Shown one piece after another: positions 1 through 8,082 of a DNA stretch of 37,290 nucleotides. Both the position numbers and the translations under genes were made by a program. The notes beneath the pieces were generated by a model. That model was not told where the DNA came from and searched no databases. It worked only from the letters and a program-made list of their open reading frames with translations. The DNA is from Microbacteriaceae bacterium. Its GTDB lineage: Bacteria; Actinomycetota; Actinomycetes; Actinomycetales; Microbacteriaceae. Numbering within the stretch: position 1 is the stretch's first letter; the number at the start of each line of letters is the position of its first letter. The DNA is taken from positions 1-37,290 of the forward strand of contig JAPOHQ010000004.1 of assembly GCA_029979375.1 (NCBI GenBank), given 5' to 3'.

Positions 1-95
1 TCATGAAGGACATGGGCTTCACGGGTCAGCTGGTGAATGGCGGTTCGGTTGCCAATGCCTCGAGCCAACTCGGTTTGCCAATCGTTGGCGACTAA
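1..95 (+). CDS. C-terminal 30 residues of an unidentified protein (5'-truncated by window edge)
   Basis: The frame that ends at the TAA at 93-95 reads ...MKDMGFTGQLVNG... and finishes LGLPIVGD. It is followed 18 bases later by a G+C-rich hairpin, as expected for the end of a transcription unit. In related actinobacteria serA or ilvC often lies upstream of leuB, but this tail does not look like the ACT-domain end of SerA, and I do not recognise it as IlvC. Only the last 30 codons are visible, so I assign no function. A competing frame (frame 2) runs to about 130 through the hairpin and has a less protein-like composition. Confidence 0.45.
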   Translation, partial: MKDMGFTGQLVNGGSVANASSQLGLPIVGD

Positions 96-111
96 CTCAC
101 AGAAACTGGAC

Positions 112-131
112 GGCGGCCCCAAAGGGCCGTT
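112..131 (+). terminator. Hairpin, probable terminator after the truncated first gene
   Basis: CGGCCC (114-119) and GGGCCG (124-129) form a perfect six-pair stem around a CAAA loop, with possible G-U extension at both ends. It lies 18 bases after the stop codon at 95 and before the leuB leader. There is no T-tract, only TTAAAA, so it resembles the G+C-rich U-less terminators common in actinobacteria. It could also be a leader structure affecting leuB. Confidence 0.5.
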
Positions 132-183
132 AAAACGAGTAAAAAAGCCAATAAGGTTGTCTTAGTCAATCTGTGAGGCAAAC

Positions 184-1203
184 GTGAGCAATCTAAATCT
201 GGCAGTCATTCCCGGTGATGGAATCGGTCCAGAGGTCATAGCTGTTGCCTTGCAGGCTCTTGAAAAATCTGGGGTTTCCTTCACTCCAACCACCTATGAC
301 TTTGGCGCCAGACGATATCTTTCCACCGCCGAGATTCTCAGCGATGATGACTTGAATCAGCTCGCAAAACACGACGCGATTCTGTTGGGGGCGATCGGTG
401 ACCCTCAAGTCCCATCGGGAATCCTCGAGCGCGGCCTATTGCTAAAGCTTCGATTCAGTTTTGACCACCACATAAATCTCCGACCCAGCAAGCTCTACCC
501 GGGGGTCGTATCGCTGTTGTCTGGTAGCTCCGAGATCGACTTTGTGGTTGTCCGCGAGGGCACCGAGGGCCCCTATGTTGGCAACGGTGGTGCGCTGCGA
601 GTGGGAACCGAGCAGGAGCTCGCCAACGAGGTTTCCGTGAACACCGCGTTTGGCGTTCGTCGCGCTGTGGAATACGCCTTCGGGCTGGCTCAAACCAGAG
701 AGCGGAAGCACGTGACCCTGGTCCACAAGACCAATGTTCTGGTGCACGCCGGCTCGCTCTGGTCCAGGACGGTCGCAGAGATCGCTCAGGGCTATCCGCA
801 GGTCAGCCACGATTACATGCACATCGACGCCGCCACCATCCACATGGTCACCTCCCCTCAGAGATTTGACGTGATTGTCACCGACAACCTCTTTGGCGAC
901 ATCATCACCGACCTAGCTGCGGCTATATCTGGTGGAATTGGGCTCGCTGCATCCGCTAATCTGAACCCCAGCGGGGCATTTCCCTCCATGTTCGAACCCG
1001 TCCATGGATCTGCCCCAGACATCGCCGGAAAAAACCTGGCTGATCCGACCGCAGCAATCCTGTCCGCGGCACTCATGGCTAAGACCCTTGGTCACATCGA
1101 GGCAGCCGAAAGAATTGAAAACGCTGTTGCCGCGGATTTGCTCGAGGGTAAGACCGGTCGCAGCACCGATGAGATTGCGCAAGCGATTCTGGAAAAGATC
1201 TAG
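184..1203 (+). CDS. leuB: 3-isopropylmalate dehydrogenase
   Basis: LeuB oxidatively decarboxylates (2R,3S)-3-isopropylmalate to 2-oxoisocaproate using NAD+, the third step committed to leucine, in the cytoplasm. The 339-residue protein starts with the isocitrate/isopropylmalate dehydrogenase motif GDGIGPEV (residues 11-18). It carries the substrate-binding arginine region RGLLLKLRF followed by HHINLRP, the metal-binding [10 protein letters not shown] segment, and the NAD-binding [13 protein letters not shown] segment. It matches the short actinobacterial (Mycobacterium-like) LeuB nearly end to end. The start is GTG with a weak AGG 6 bases upstream; an in-frame ATG giving a complete N-terminus is absent. 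ilvE begins 3 bases after the stop, so leucine dehydrogenase and aminotransferase are co-transcribed. leuC and leuD are 7 kb downstream in a separate unit. Confidence 0.97.
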   Translation: MSNLNLAVIPGDGIGPEVIAVALQALEKSGVSFTPTTYDFGARRYLSTAEILSDDDLNQLAKHDAILLGAIGDPQVPSGILERGLLLKLRFSFDHHINLRPSKLYPGVVSLLSGSSEIDFVVVREGTEGPYVGNGGALRVGTEQELANEVSVNTAFGVRRAVEYAFGLAQTRERKHVTLVHKTNVLVHAGSLWSRTVAEIAQGYPQVSHDYMHIDAATIHMVTSPQRFDVIVTDNLFGDIITDLAAAISGGIGLAASANLNPSGAFPSMFEPVHGSAPDIAGKNLADPTAAILSAALMAKTLGHIEAAERIENAVAADLLEGKTGRSTDEIAQAILEKI

Positions 1204-1206
1204 AGA

Positions 1207-2292
1207 ATGCAGTTTTCGATAACCAAGAACCCGAGCCCCACGCCTGCCGACGAGCGCGCCAAGGTGCTGGCTGCCCCAACCTTCGGAACTCACTTCACCG
1301 ACCACCAGGTCGTCGTTGTGTGGGAAAAGGGAAAAGGTTGGCACTCTGCCGAGGTGATTCCCTACGGCCCCATAATGATGGACCCATCGTCGGCGGTGCT
1401 GCACTACGGCCAGGAAATCTTTGAGGGCATCAAGGCCTACCGCCATCCCGATGGCTCGATTTGGACCTTCCGACCAGAGAAGAACGCCCAGCGCCTGCAA
1501 AAATCTGCCAAGCGGATGGCACTGCCAGAGCTCCCAGAAGATATCTTCATCGAGTCGCTCAGGCAACTTATTGCGGTTGATGGCGACTGGGTTCCTGAGG
1601 CAGAGGGCGAAAAGACCCTGTATTTCCGACCTTTTGAGATTGCGGCCGAGAACTATCTAGGGGTCAGGCCCGCGAACCGAGTGGAATACCGGCTGATCGC
1701 ATCGCCGGTTGGGCCTTACTTCACCGGAGGCATCAAGCCCGTCTCAATCTGGATTGCCCTCGGCTCGGCAAGGGCCGGCAAGCACGGCACCGGTGAGGCA
1801 AAGACCGGAGGCAACTACGCGGCATCGCTTCTTGCACAGCAGGAGGGCAACGAAAACGGCTGCTCGCAGGTCATGTTCCTCGATGCCGAAAGCGGCACCT
1901 ATATCGAAGAACTCGGTGGTATGAATCTGTTCTTCATCTACAAGGACGGTTCGGTAGTGACACCATCGCTTGATGGCACCATCCTCCACGGCATCACTCG
2001 TGATTCGGTCATCACCCTGCTCGAGGACCGCGGCCACAAAGTCACCCAGCGTCGCTTCGAACTCAGTGAGCTGCGAGAGAAGGCCGCCAGCGGCGAGATT
2101 GTTGAAGTATTTGCCTGCGGAACCGCGGCCGTAATCACCCCGGTCGGACTGCTCAAATCCAAGGAAGAAGAAATCCTCATCGCCGGCAATGAGCCTGGCG
2201 AACTGACAGTAGCCCTTCGCAAAGAATTGACCGGAATTCAATACGGAACCGTAAGCGACAAACACAACTGGATGTTGAAGCTGAAAGACTAA
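1207..2292 (+). CDS. ilvE: Branched-chain amino acid aminotransferase
   Basis: IlvE is a fold-type IV pyridoxal-phosphate enzyme that transfers the amino group of glutamate to 2-oxoisocaproate, 2-oxoisovalerate or 3-methyl-2-oxovalerate, the last step of leucine, valine and isoleucine synthesis. The 361-residue protein is the full length of the class (type II BCAT, as in mycobacteria). The pyridoxal-phosphate lysine is K199 in the segment EAKTGGNYAASL. The typical YIEELGGMN motif follows, as does a C-terminal ACGTAA segment that binds the cofactor phosphate. The gene begins 3 bases after leuB and is followed 4 bases later by the FAH-family gene. This makes a tight unit with translational coupling likely, because no strong Shine-Dalgarno is visible. 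Confidence 0.96.
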   Translation: MQFSITKNPSPTPADERAKVLAAPTFGTHFTDHQVVVVWEKGKGWHSAEVIPYGPIMMDPSSAVLHYGQEIFEGIKAYRHPDGSIWTFRPEKNAQRLQKSAKRMALPELPEDIFIESLRQLIAVDGDWVPEAEGEKTLYFRPFEIAAENYLGVRPANRVEYRLIASPVGPYFTGGIKPVSIWIALGSARAGKHGTGEAKTGGNYAASLLAQQEGNENGCSQVMFLDAESGTYIEELGGMNLFFIYKDGSVVTPSLDGTILHGITRDSVITLLEDRGHKVTQRRFELSELREKAASGEIVEVFACGTAAVITPVGLLKSKEEEILIAGNEPGELTVALRKELTGIQYGTVSDKHNWMLKLKD

Positions 2293-2296
2293 AAAA

Positions 2297-3043
2297 ATGA
2301 AAATTGTGAGGTTTAGCCAAGCCGGAGAAACTCACTACGGGATCCTCGAAGGATCCTCAATCGCGCTCATTGATTCTCCCTATTCGCTGGTTGCCACCGG
2401 CGAATCAGCAGAGCTGCAAGAGGTCAAATTAGAGGTTCCAATCCAGCCCAAGAAGGTGATCTGCGTCGGGTTGAACTTTGCAGATCACGCCCACGAAATC
2501 AACCAGGAGCCCCCGAGCGAGCCCCTGTTCTTCTTCAAACCTTCCTCTTCGCTGACCGCTCACGAAACCCCGATAGTGCTTCCTCACCAGTCACAGCAGG
2601 TCGAGATTGAGGTTGAGCTTGCGATCGTGATTGGCAAGCGGGTCAAAGACATCGAGCCAACCCAAGCCAAAGACGCGGTCTTGGGATTCACGATTGCGAA
2701 CGATGTCACCGCCCGGGATCTGCAGTTCAGGGATCTGCAGTGGGCGAGAGCGAAGGCATTCGACAGCTTCTGCCCATTGGGGCCTTGGATTGAGACCGAC
2801 TTCGATCCCACTCAGAAGCAGCTGACATCGCGGATCAATGGCGACACGAGGCAGGACTCACCGACCTCTCAGATGGTCTTTGATCCCTGGGAGCTCATCA
2901 GCTTCATATCGAAGAACCTGACCCTGGAACCAGGCGATGTCATCTTGACCGGGTCGCCCAGTGGCATTTCTAAAATCGTCAGCGGTGACCAGGTGGAGTG
3001 TGAAATCGAGGGAATCGGCATCCTCAGAAACAATGTCACCTAG
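2297..3043 (+). CDS. Fumarylacetoacetate hydrolase (FAH)-family protein
   Basis: This 248-residue protein belongs to the FAH superfamily (acylpyruvate hydrolases, oxaloacetate decarboxylases/tautomerases, hydroxyheptadienedioate isomerases). It has the small N-terminal domain (about 1-50), then [11 protein letters not shown] at 58-68. The metal-binding acidic residues are E105 and E107 in EVELAIVIG and D136 in ANDVTARD, and a late LTGSPSG loop is present. The homologous gene sits just before gltX in M. tuberculosis (Rv2993c, from memory), so the position is conserved. The substrate cannot be read from the sequence; oxaloacetate tautomerase/decarboxylase or acylpyruvase activity are the likeliest. 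No aromatic-catabolism genes are nearby, so a housekeeping or metabolite-repair role is more probable than catabolism. Confidence 0.9.
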   Translation: MKIVRFSQAGETHYGILEGSSIALIDSPYSLVATGESAELQEVKLEVPIQPKKVICVGLNFADHAHEINQEPPSEPLFFFKPSSSLTAHETPIVLPHQSQQVEIEVELAIVIGKRVKDIEPTQAKDAVLGFTIANDVTARDLQFRDLQWARAKAFDSFCPLGPWIETDFDPTQKQLTSRINGDTRQDSPTSQMVFDPWELISFISKNLTLEPGDVILTGSPSGISKIVSGDQVECEIEGIGILRNNVT

Positions 3044-3046
3044 GCT
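3041..3046 (+). promoter_or_regulatory. Candidate -10 element for gltX
   Basis: TAGGCT overlaps the stop codon of the FAH-family gene and ends 11 bases before the gltX ATG. There is no Shine-Dalgarno between them. A transcript starting about 7 bases after the hexamer would have a leader of only 4-5 bases, so gltX may be expressed nearly leaderless in addition to read-through from leuB-ilvE. Confidence 0.35.
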
Positions 3047-3057
3047 TTGCTCTAGTT

Positions 3058-4557
3058 ATGACTGAGATCACCGCACCAATCACAGACGCCTCCGGATCGG
3101 ATATTCGCGTCAGGTTTTGCCCCTCACCGACCGGCACACCACACGTCGGCCTCATCCGCACCGCACTGTTCAACTGGGCATATGCGCGCAAAGTGGGAGG
3201 CAAGTTCATCTTCCGCATCGAGGACACCGATGCCGCTCGTGACAGCGAGGAGAGCTACTCCCAACTGGTCGAGGCTTTGCGGTGGCTCGGGCTCGACTGG
3301 GACGAGGGGATTGATGTTGGCGGGCCAAACGGCCCCTATCGCCAGAGCGAACGGCGCGAGATCTACCTGGAAGTCGTTGAGAAGCTGAAGGCCTCTGGTC
3401 ACATCTACGAAAGCTTCCTAACTGCCGAGGAGATCGAGGAGCGCAACAAGGCGGCCGGTCGCGCGGTGCAACTTGGCTATGACAACTCTGAACGTAACCT
3501 CAGCGCAGAAGATCGCGAGCGCTACCTAGCCGAGGGTAGGAAGCCGGCGCTTAGGTTGCGGGTTCCGGACCAGGAGATCAGCTTCGTCGACCTTGTAAGG
3601 GGACCGGTTACCTTCCCGGCTGGCTCCTTCCCGGACTTTGTGGTGGTGCGACCAGGTGGAGAACCCCTCTACACGCTGGTGAACCCCGTTGACGATGCCC
3701 TGATGGGCATAACCCACGTTCTCCGAGGTGAGGACCTGCTCTCCTCAACCCCGAGGCAAATTGCCCTCTACAACGCCCTATATGAGGCTGGCATCGCCAA
3801 GTTCATCCCGAGGTTTGGCCACCTCCCATTTGTAATGGGGGAGGGCAACAAGAAGCTCTCGAAGCGCAACCCTGAGAGCAACCTCTTCCTGCATCGCGAT
3901 CGCGGCTTTATCCGCGAGGGGCTGCTGAATTATCTGGCGCTGCTTGGGTGGTCAATCGCGAGCGACAGGGACATCTTCACGCTCGAGGAGATGTGTGAGA
4001 AGTTCGAGATTTCCGATGTCAATCCAAACCCGGCAAGGTTTGACCAGAAGAAGGCCGACGCTATCAACGCGGCCCACATCAGGCTGCTTGCTCCCGAGGA
4101 CTTTGCTGGCAGGTTGGTGCCATACCTCAAGCGGGACGGGGTGCTCAGCGATTCTCCATCCGATGCGGAGCTGGCAAAGCTTTCGGAAGTAGCACCGCTG
4201 CTGCAAGAGCGACTAACAGTTCTCGGTGACGCATCGAACATGATTCGCTTCCTGTTTAGCGACGAGGTGGACTACGAAGCGCAGGCCATGGAGCAGCTTC
4301 CAGAGAACGCCCCCGAGATAGTGGGCAGGTGCCGAGAGGTGCTTGGAGATCTTGCTGATTTCAGCACCGCCAGCATCCAGGGGGCCTTGAATTCTGCGCT
4401 CATCGAGGGCATGGGGCTCAAGCCCAGAGATGCTTTTGGGGCCCTGAGGACCGCGATTTCTGGTCGCCGGGTCACCCCGCCGCTGTTTGAATCGCTTGAA
4501 ATTCTGGGTCAGGCGGCATCCGTTGCCCGACTGGATGCATTCCTGGCAGCCCGCTAA
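3058..4557 (+). CDS. gltX: Glutamyl-tRNA synthetase
   Basis: GltX attaches glutamate to tRNA-Glu. In actinobacteria it is normally non-discriminating and also makes Glu-tRNA-Gln, which the GatCAB amidotransferase then converts. The 499-residue class I synthetase has the HIGH-type motif HVGL at 29-32 within [11 protein letters not shown], and the KMSKS-type loop KLSKR at 266-270. Both are followed by the helical anticodon-binding C-terminal half. The start ATG lies 14 bases after the previous stop with no Shine-Dalgarno. The N-terminus (about 15 residues before VRFCPSPTG) is slightly longer than in E. coli but usual for actinobacteria. A tRNA-Gln gene follows 27 bases after the stop, placing the enzyme next to one of its probable substrates. 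Confidence 0.97.
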   Translation: MTEITAPITDASGSDIRVRFCPSPTGTPHVGLIRTALFNWAYARKVGGKFIFRIEDTDAARDSEESYSQLVEALRWLGLDWDEGIDVGGPNGPYRQSERREIYLEVVEKLKASGHIYESFLTAEEIEERNKAAGRAVQLGYDNSERNLSAEDRERYLAEGRKPALRLRVPDQEISFVDLVRGPVTFPAGSFPDFVVVRPGGEPLYTLVNPVDDALMGITHVLRGEDLLSSTPRQIALYNALYEAGIAKFIPRFGHLPFVMGEGNKKLSKRNPESNLFLHRDRGFIREGLLNYLALLGWSIASDRDIFTLEEMCEKFEISDVNPNPARFDQKKADAINAAHIRLLAPEDFAGRLVPYLKRDGVLSDSPSDAELAKLSEVAPLLQERLTVLGDASNMIRFLFSDEVDYEAQAMEQLPENAPEIVGRCREVLGDLADFSTASIQGALNSALIEGMGLKPRDAFGALRTAISGRRVTPPLFESLEILGQAASVARLDAFLAAR

Positions 4558-4584
4558 GATAGAGCCTCGGACCTAAGGTCCCCC

Positions 4585-4656
4585 TGGGGTATGGTGTAAT
4601 TGGCAACACGGAGGTTTCTGGTACCTTTGTTCTTGGTTCGAGTCCAGGTACCCCAG
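4585..4656 (+). tRNA. tRNA-Gln (anticodon CTG)
   Basis: The cloverleaf folds fully. The acceptor TGGGGTA pairs with TACCCCA, the D-stem is GTGT/ACAC, and the anticodon stem GAGGT/ACCTT surrounds the loop TTCTGGT with anticodon CTG at 4618-4620. The T-stem CTTGG/CCAGG surrounds TTCGAGT. The discriminator base is G and CCA is encoded (4657-4659). The weak first pair (U1-A72) is typical of tRNA-Gln. It lies 27 bases after gltX, with no separate promoter recognised, so it is probably processed from the gltX transcript. Confidence 0.95.
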
Positions 4657-4670
4657 CCAGAGGCGGCAAA

Positions 4671-5054
4671 ATGCTTGAGATTTTTGCAGCTGGTTTTCTA
4701 GTCTTCGCTTTCACTGCTCTAGCCCTTTTTGAACTTGCCATTGTGCTCGGTGCACCGCTTGGTGAGTACTCCTTCGGTGGCCAAAACAAGGGCACCCTTC
4801 CCGCCGCATGGCGCGTGGTGGCATTCTTCTTCGTCTTCTTTTCACTCGCGGTCGCGGGACACTACCTGGCCCAAACCGGAGTGCTCAACCCGCTTTTGGA
4901 TGCTCCGACAAATAGCGTCGTGAATTGGCTGCTAGTTGGTTTCACCACATTTTCGGCGGTTGCAAACAATCTGACACGTAGTCAGAAGGAGAAGCGGCTT
5001 TGGGGTGGAACGACAGTCGCGATGCTGCTCTGTGCGGTAATCGTTGCGATCTAA
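4671..5054 (+). CDS. Small four-helix membrane protein, unidentified
   Basis: This 127-residue protein has four hydrophobic segments, at about residues 3-27, 46-66, 82-100 and 109-127. Short polar links include a GGQNKG turn and the basic stretch TRSQKEKR. I do not recognise the family. The ATG is 11 bases after the encoded CCA of tRNA-Gln and is preceded by GAGGCGG, so the message may be released by tRNA 3'-end processing. The stop codon interlocks with that of the convergent metallo-hydrolase (4-base overlap). The gene falls in the segment that separates tRNA-Gln from tRNA-Glu. Confidence 0.75.
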   Translation: MLEIFAAGFLVFAFTALALFELAIVLGAPLGEYSFGGQNKGTLPAAWRVVAFFFVFFSLAVAGHYLAQTGVLNPLLDAPTNSVVNWLLVGFTTFSAVANNLTRSQKEKRLWGGTTVAMLLCAVIVAI

Positions 5055-5683
5055 AGCTCCCAGCGATCGCCAGGCATGAGGTAGCGGAACTGACCTCCGT
5101 GAGATTCCGTAACCTCCTGGATCCTGCCGTTCTGAAGCGCATTGCCTTCCTCTGACAGCAGGGCATTGTGGGTGGGGAAGCACCTCTGCGGCTTGATATG
5201 TGCCAAGAAGTCCATAACGTCAGAAATCTTCAGCCATGGCGCGCTCGACGGGCAGGCTAGGGTCTTGACCTTGATTTCCGGAATCGTGTAGCTGTCTCCC
5301 GGGTAATAAAGCTCGTCGTTGACCAGCAGCCCAAAGTTTTCGACCAGTGGAATGCTGCGGTGAATCTCCTGGTGCAGATAGCCAAAGAATTCCAAAACAA
5401 ATGTGCCGACCTCGTGCCTATCTCCATGGGAGACGGCACTGACGGGTAACCCATCTAGCTTGTTTGCTACCTCTGCCGTGCCAAATAGCTTGGCCTCTGG
5501 ATGTCGGGCTATTAGCTCTTCGATGTGTGGCCGATGGCTGTGATCGTCGTGCACGTGTGAAAGCGTGATCGCAACCACGTTTTCGGTTTCGGGCAGAGTG
5601 GAATAGAAGCCCGGATCTACCACGAGCTGCTCGCCGGCATTAGAAACCACCAGTAGTGCGTGCTTGTGCTTCGTGATTTCCAT
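5051..5683 (-). CDS. Metallo-beta-lactamase-fold hydrolase
   Basis: This 210-residue soluble protein has the metal-binding signature HVHDDH in LSHVHDDHSHRPH. Further elements are VDPG near residue 23, a YYPGDS strand supplying the bridging aspartate, and a late histidine in FPTHNALLS. The short, compact shape resembles UlaG/YtnP-like hydrolases rather than RNase J or glyoxalase II. The substrate is unknown. The start is supported by AAGGAGCG 3-10 bases upstream of the ATG. The gene is divergent from the lipid-kinase gene (48-base gap) and its stop codon interlocks with that of the upstream membrane-protein gene. Confidence 0.85.
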   Translation of the reverse strand: MEITKHKHALLVVSNAGEQLVVDPGFYSTLPETENVVAITLSHVHDDHSHRPHIEELIARHPEAKLFGTAEVANKLDGLPVSAVSHGDRHEVGTFVLEFFGYLHQEIHRSIPLVENFGLLVNDELYYPGDSYTIPEIKVKTLACPSSAPWLKISDVMDFLAHIKPQRCFPTHNALLSEEGNALQNGRIQEVTESHGGQFRYLMPGDRWEL

Positions 5684-5701
5684 GGCGCTCCTTTACGAAT
5701 C

Positions 5702-5711
5702 AGTCTATGTT
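5702..5711. promoter_or_regulatory. Symmetrical -10 element for the divergent hydrolase / lipid-kinase pair
   Basis: AGTCTATGTT can be read as TATGTT (5706-5711) on the plus strand and TAGACT (5707-5702) on the minus strand. The two hexamers share the TA at 5706-5707. Each is followed at a reasonable distance by a Shine-Dalgarno (AGGAGGT at 5721-5727 for the kinase; AAGGAG at 5689-5694 for the hydrolase). No convincing -35 is visible on either side. Confidence 0.45.
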
Positions 5712-5731
5712 TGCACTACCAGGAGGTGGCA

Positions 5732-6625
5732 ATGAAGCCGCTAGGAGTAATCATCAATCCCGCAGCAAACCGGGGTCGAGGAAATCTGATTGGCGATCGA
5801 GCCCTTGCGGCATTCCGCGAGGCAGGAGTCAAAACTATCGATCTATCCGGGCAGAGTGCCAGCGACGCTCGTGAGCGAGCAAACCAAGCCCTAAGCGCCT
5901 CTGAGATTGGGGCGATCGTAGCCATCGGGGGAGACGGCACGAGCCAACTGGGGGTCAACATCGCGATGGAGCACTCGGTGCCAATCGGTCTGGTTCCAGC
6001 CGGCAGCGGCAACGACCAGGTTCGGGAAATCGGCGTCCCGCTGGGAGATCCTGATGCTGCCGTTCTCAACATTGTTGAGGGTATGAAAAAGCCAAAGCCG
6101 GTAGATGTGATGTGGGTTGAAACCTCAGCAAAGTCCTTTTGGTCATTCGGTTCGGTTTCGGCAGGCTTCGATGCGCTCTGTGCCAAGCGCGCCAACTCGC
6201 TGCGCTGGCCGAAGGGACCTAACTCCTATGTCGCTGCCATGCTCCTAGAGCTTCCCAGCTTTGAGCCGATTCGCTACAAAATCGAGGCGGATGGAAAGAC
6301 TCGTGAGATCAAGGCGATGCTCTGCGGGGTGGCCAACGTGAAGAACTTTGGTGGCGGAATGAAGATCTCCCCAGAATCCGAAATGCAGGATGGCGAGCTC
6401 GAGGTCTTTATCCTGCACGAGGTTTCCAGGCCGAAGCTTCTGAAGATTTTTCCCAGCGTCTACAAGGGCGAGCACATCCGCTACTCGGAGGTTGAGATTT
6501 TCAAGGCAAAGCAGATTCGGATCTCCAATGATGGCTTCCCGGTCTCCTGCGATGGCGAGCTGGTCGGCAATGCACCGTTCTCGGTAACGCTTCACCCCGG
6601 CAAGCTGCAGCTGTTGAGCAAATAA
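5732..6625 (+). CDS. Diacylglycerol kinase-family lipid kinase
   Basis: The protein (297 residues from this start) has the DAGK catalytic domain. It opens with INPAANRGRG (8-17), the nucleotide-binding GGDGT is at 66-70, and GSGND is at 91-95 (usually GTGND). A C-terminal beta-sandwich ends with the CDGE-type strand SCDGELV. It phosphorylates a lipid such as diacylglycerol at the membrane surface, probably recycling it to phosphatidic acid; sphingosine-kinase-like YegS/BmrU members look similar. An ATG 72 bases upstream is in frame. I chose the ATG at 5732 because it follows a near-perfect AGGAGGT and begins at the conserved MKPLGVIINP. Confidence 0.93.
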   Translation: MKPLGVIINPAANRGRGNLIGDRALAAFREAGVKTIDLSGQSASDARERANQALSASEIGAIVAIGGDGTSQLGVNIAMEHSVPIGLVPAGSGNDQVREIGVPLGDPDAAVLNIVEGMKKPKPVDVMWVETSAKSFWSFGSVSAGFDALCAKRANSLRWPKGPNSYVAAMLLELPSFEPIRYKIEADGKTREIKAMLCGVANVKNFGGGMKISPESEMQDGELEVFILHEVSRPKLLKIFPSVYKGEHIRYSEVEIFKAKQIRISNDGFPVSCDGELVGNAPFSVTLHPGKLQLLSK

Positions 6626-6626
6626 A

Positions 6627-6655
6627 TTGCCCTAGTGGGTCATTTGTGGCATGAT
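6627..6655 (+). promoter_or_regulatory. Promoter of tRNA-Glu
   Basis: TTGCCC (6627-6632) and CATGAT (6650-6655) are separated by 17 bases. They would start transcription near 6662, about 15 bases before the mature tRNA-Glu. This is one of the few places in the window with a recognisable -35 at standard spacing. Confidence 0.5.
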
Positions 6656-6676
6656 TCTTGGGTTGCACTGCACCAA

Positions 6677-6749
6677 GGCCCCATCGTTTAGCGGCCTAGG
6701 ACGCCGCCCTCTCACGGCGGTAGCGGGGGTTCAAATCCCCCTGGGGTCA
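6677..6749 (+). tRNA. tRNA-Glu (anticodon CTC)
   Basis: The acceptor GGCCCCA pairs with TGGGGTC (one G-U pair). The anticodon stem CCGCC/GGCGG surrounds CTCTCAC with anticodon CTC at 6711-6713. The T-stem GGGGG/CCCCC surrounds TTCAAAT. The discriminator is A, and CCA is not encoded (CAA follows), unlike the tRNA-Gln upstream. It has its own promoter and is followed directly by a hairpin terminator, so it is a single-gene transcription unit. Confidence 0.95.
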
Positions 6750-6750
6750 C

Positions 6751-6792
6751 AATCTCGCTCTTGATGACAAAATCTCGGGAGCGAGATTTTTT
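6751..6792 (+). terminator. Rho-independent terminator after tRNA-Glu
   Basis: AATCTCGCTC (6751-6760) pairs perfectly with GAGCGAGATT (6779-6788) around an 18-base loop, followed by TTTTTT at 6787-6792. It begins two bases after the tRNA. The T-run overlaps the stop codon of the leftward MFS gene, so the stem, with the A-run on the opposite strand, may also end that transcript. Confidence 0.75.
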
Positions 6793-8026
6793 ATCTCCAC
6801 CTTCTTGAATAAGCGGCACCGAGCACAATCAAAACCACTGGCAAGAGCGCAGCGGCGTTCAGGCCCCCGAAGGTGTAGAGGGTGAGGATTGTGCCGGAGA
6901 TGGCTCCTCCGAAGGCCCCCGAGAGGCTCATCAGCGAGTCGCTGAAGCCCTGAACGTGGGGGCGGTCCGCGACGTCCACCGTCTCGCTCAGCAGCGCGCT
7001 CCCAGCAACTGTGGCTGCCGACCACCCAAGGCCCAGCAGAAAAAGACCAAGCATCACAAGATAAAAGTCGAACTGCCCAAAGCCTGACACCGCAAGCGAA
7101 ACCAAGAGAATCAACTGGCCCAGGAGAACCGTCTTCCTAGCACCGAGCTTGTCGCTGACTATTCCAAATACCGGAGCAAACGCATACATTCCAGCAACGT
7201 GAAGCGAAATAGTAAGCCCCACATCCGCAAGCGAGTGGCCCGCGCCTGAGAGGTGGGCTGGGGTCATCGACATGACCGAGACCATCACCATGTGACTGAG
7301 CGCGATGCTCATGACCGCGAAGGCGGCGATAGGGGTCTTTCGAATAACGGCTATCGCTTCGCTGGCCTTGCGCCGAGCTGGGATGCCGCTAATGCCACTG
7401 ACTTCGCGGGCAACAAAAAGTGGGTCCGGGCGTAGGCCAAACCAAAAGACAAGCGTTGAGCTTGTTTGGGCAATGATCGTGAGCAGGAACGGACCGGCAA
7501 GGTGTGGCAGCCCGATGGCCAGACCGAGAGCCTCACCCGGGGCAATTAGGTTTGGACCGATCACGGCACCAAGGGTTGTTGCCCAAACGACTATTGAGAG
7601 ATCACGACCTTTTTTCTTGCTGGTTGGGATGTCGGCAGCCGCGAAGCGGGCCTGAAGCCCGACGGCGGTTGCAGAGCCGAGTAAAAACAGGGAGATTAGC
7701 TCGATTGGAAAGGACCTGATGCCCGCAGCCAGCATCATGCCCGCGGCACCAAGGATCGCAAGCCCCGCGCCAAGAGCAAGGGCTACCCTGCGACCGCGTT
7801 TTGAGGCGGCGTTAGCAAGTGGAATCGCCACAAAGGCCGAACCCAGAGTGCTCAGGGTTGCAGCCGCACCTGACCAGGCCGGCGTTCCTGAGAGCTCGGT
7901 GGCCATGATTGCCCCGACCGAGAGGGTTGCTCCGAAGCCAAAGCCTCCCAGAGACTGCCCGGTGGCAAGTACCTTGACCGTTCTTGCCTGAATTGCCGCG
8001 AGATCAGCCTTAGTTGCTTGAGCCAC
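6791..8026 (-). CDS. Major facilitator superfamily transporter
   Basis: The 411-residue protein has about twelve hydrophobic segments in two six-helix halves. A basic NAASKRGRR loop between helices 2 and 3 is the place of MFS motif A, and a related SDKLGARK loop occurs in the second half. This marks an MFS exporter/importer of the DHA-like type in the cytoplasmic membrane; the substrate is unknown. The start is GTG. There is no Shine-Dalgarno, but TAGATT lies exactly 6 bases before the GTG, so the message is probably leaderless. It is divergent from leuC (56-base gap) and terminates at the tRNA-Glu terminator. Confidence 0.87.
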   Translation of the reverse strand: MAQATKADLAAIQARTVKVLATGQSLGGFGFGATLSVGAIMATELSGTPAWSGAAATLSTLGSAFVAIPLANAASKRGRRVALALGAGLAILGAAGMMLAAGIRSFPIELISLFLLGSATAVGLQARFAAADIPTSKKKGRDLSIVVWATTLGAVIGPNLIAPGEALGLAIGLPHLAGPFLLTIIAQTSSTLVFWFGLRPDPLFVAREVSGISGIPARRKASEAIAVIRKTPIAAFAVMSIALSHMVMVSVMSMTPAHLSGAGHSLADVGLTISLHVAGMYAFAPVFGIVSDKLGARKTVLLGQLILLVSLAVSGFGQFDFYLVMLGLFLLGLGWSAATVAGSALLSETVDVADRPHVQGFSDSLMSLSGAFGGAISGTILTLYTFGGLNAAALLPVVLIVLGAAYSRRWR

Positions 8027-8032
8027 CAGAAC

Positions 8033-8038
8033 AATCTA
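8033..8038 (-). promoter_or_regulatory. -10 element giving a leaderless MFS transcript
   Basis: On the minus strand TAGATT (8038-8033) is followed by 6 bases and then the GTG start at 8026. This matches the TANNNT-N6/7-start pattern seen at other genes in this window that lack a Shine-Dalgarno. Confidence 0.55.
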
Positions 8039-8047
8039 CTCCTCGGC

Positions 8048-8053
8048 TAAACT
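8048..8053 (+). promoter_or_regulatory. Candidate -10 element of the leuC operon
   Basis: TAAACT lies 29 bases before the leuC ATG. Transcription would start near 8060 and leave a short leader that includes the Shine-Dalgarno GAGGTGA (8072-8078). No -35 at standard spacing and no attenuator-like leader peptide is visible. Confidence 0.45.
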
Positions 8054-8082
8054 TGGGGATTGCGCACTCGCGAGGTGAAACC

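Noticed and set aside
96-183. Leader-peptide attenuator or T-box upstream of leuB
   Set aside because: The region has one short G+C-rich hairpin but no leucine-codon-rich small frame, no T-box motif and no alternative pairing that I could find.
913-1566. 217-codon minus-strand open frame across leuB/ilvE
   Set aside because: It spans two real genes on the other strand and has no motif; likely a codon-bias artefact.
4657-4670. Possible extra tRNA or small RNA between tRNA-Gln and the membrane-protein gene
   Set aside because: Only 11 bases separate the CCA from the ATG, and they are accounted for by a ribosome-binding site.
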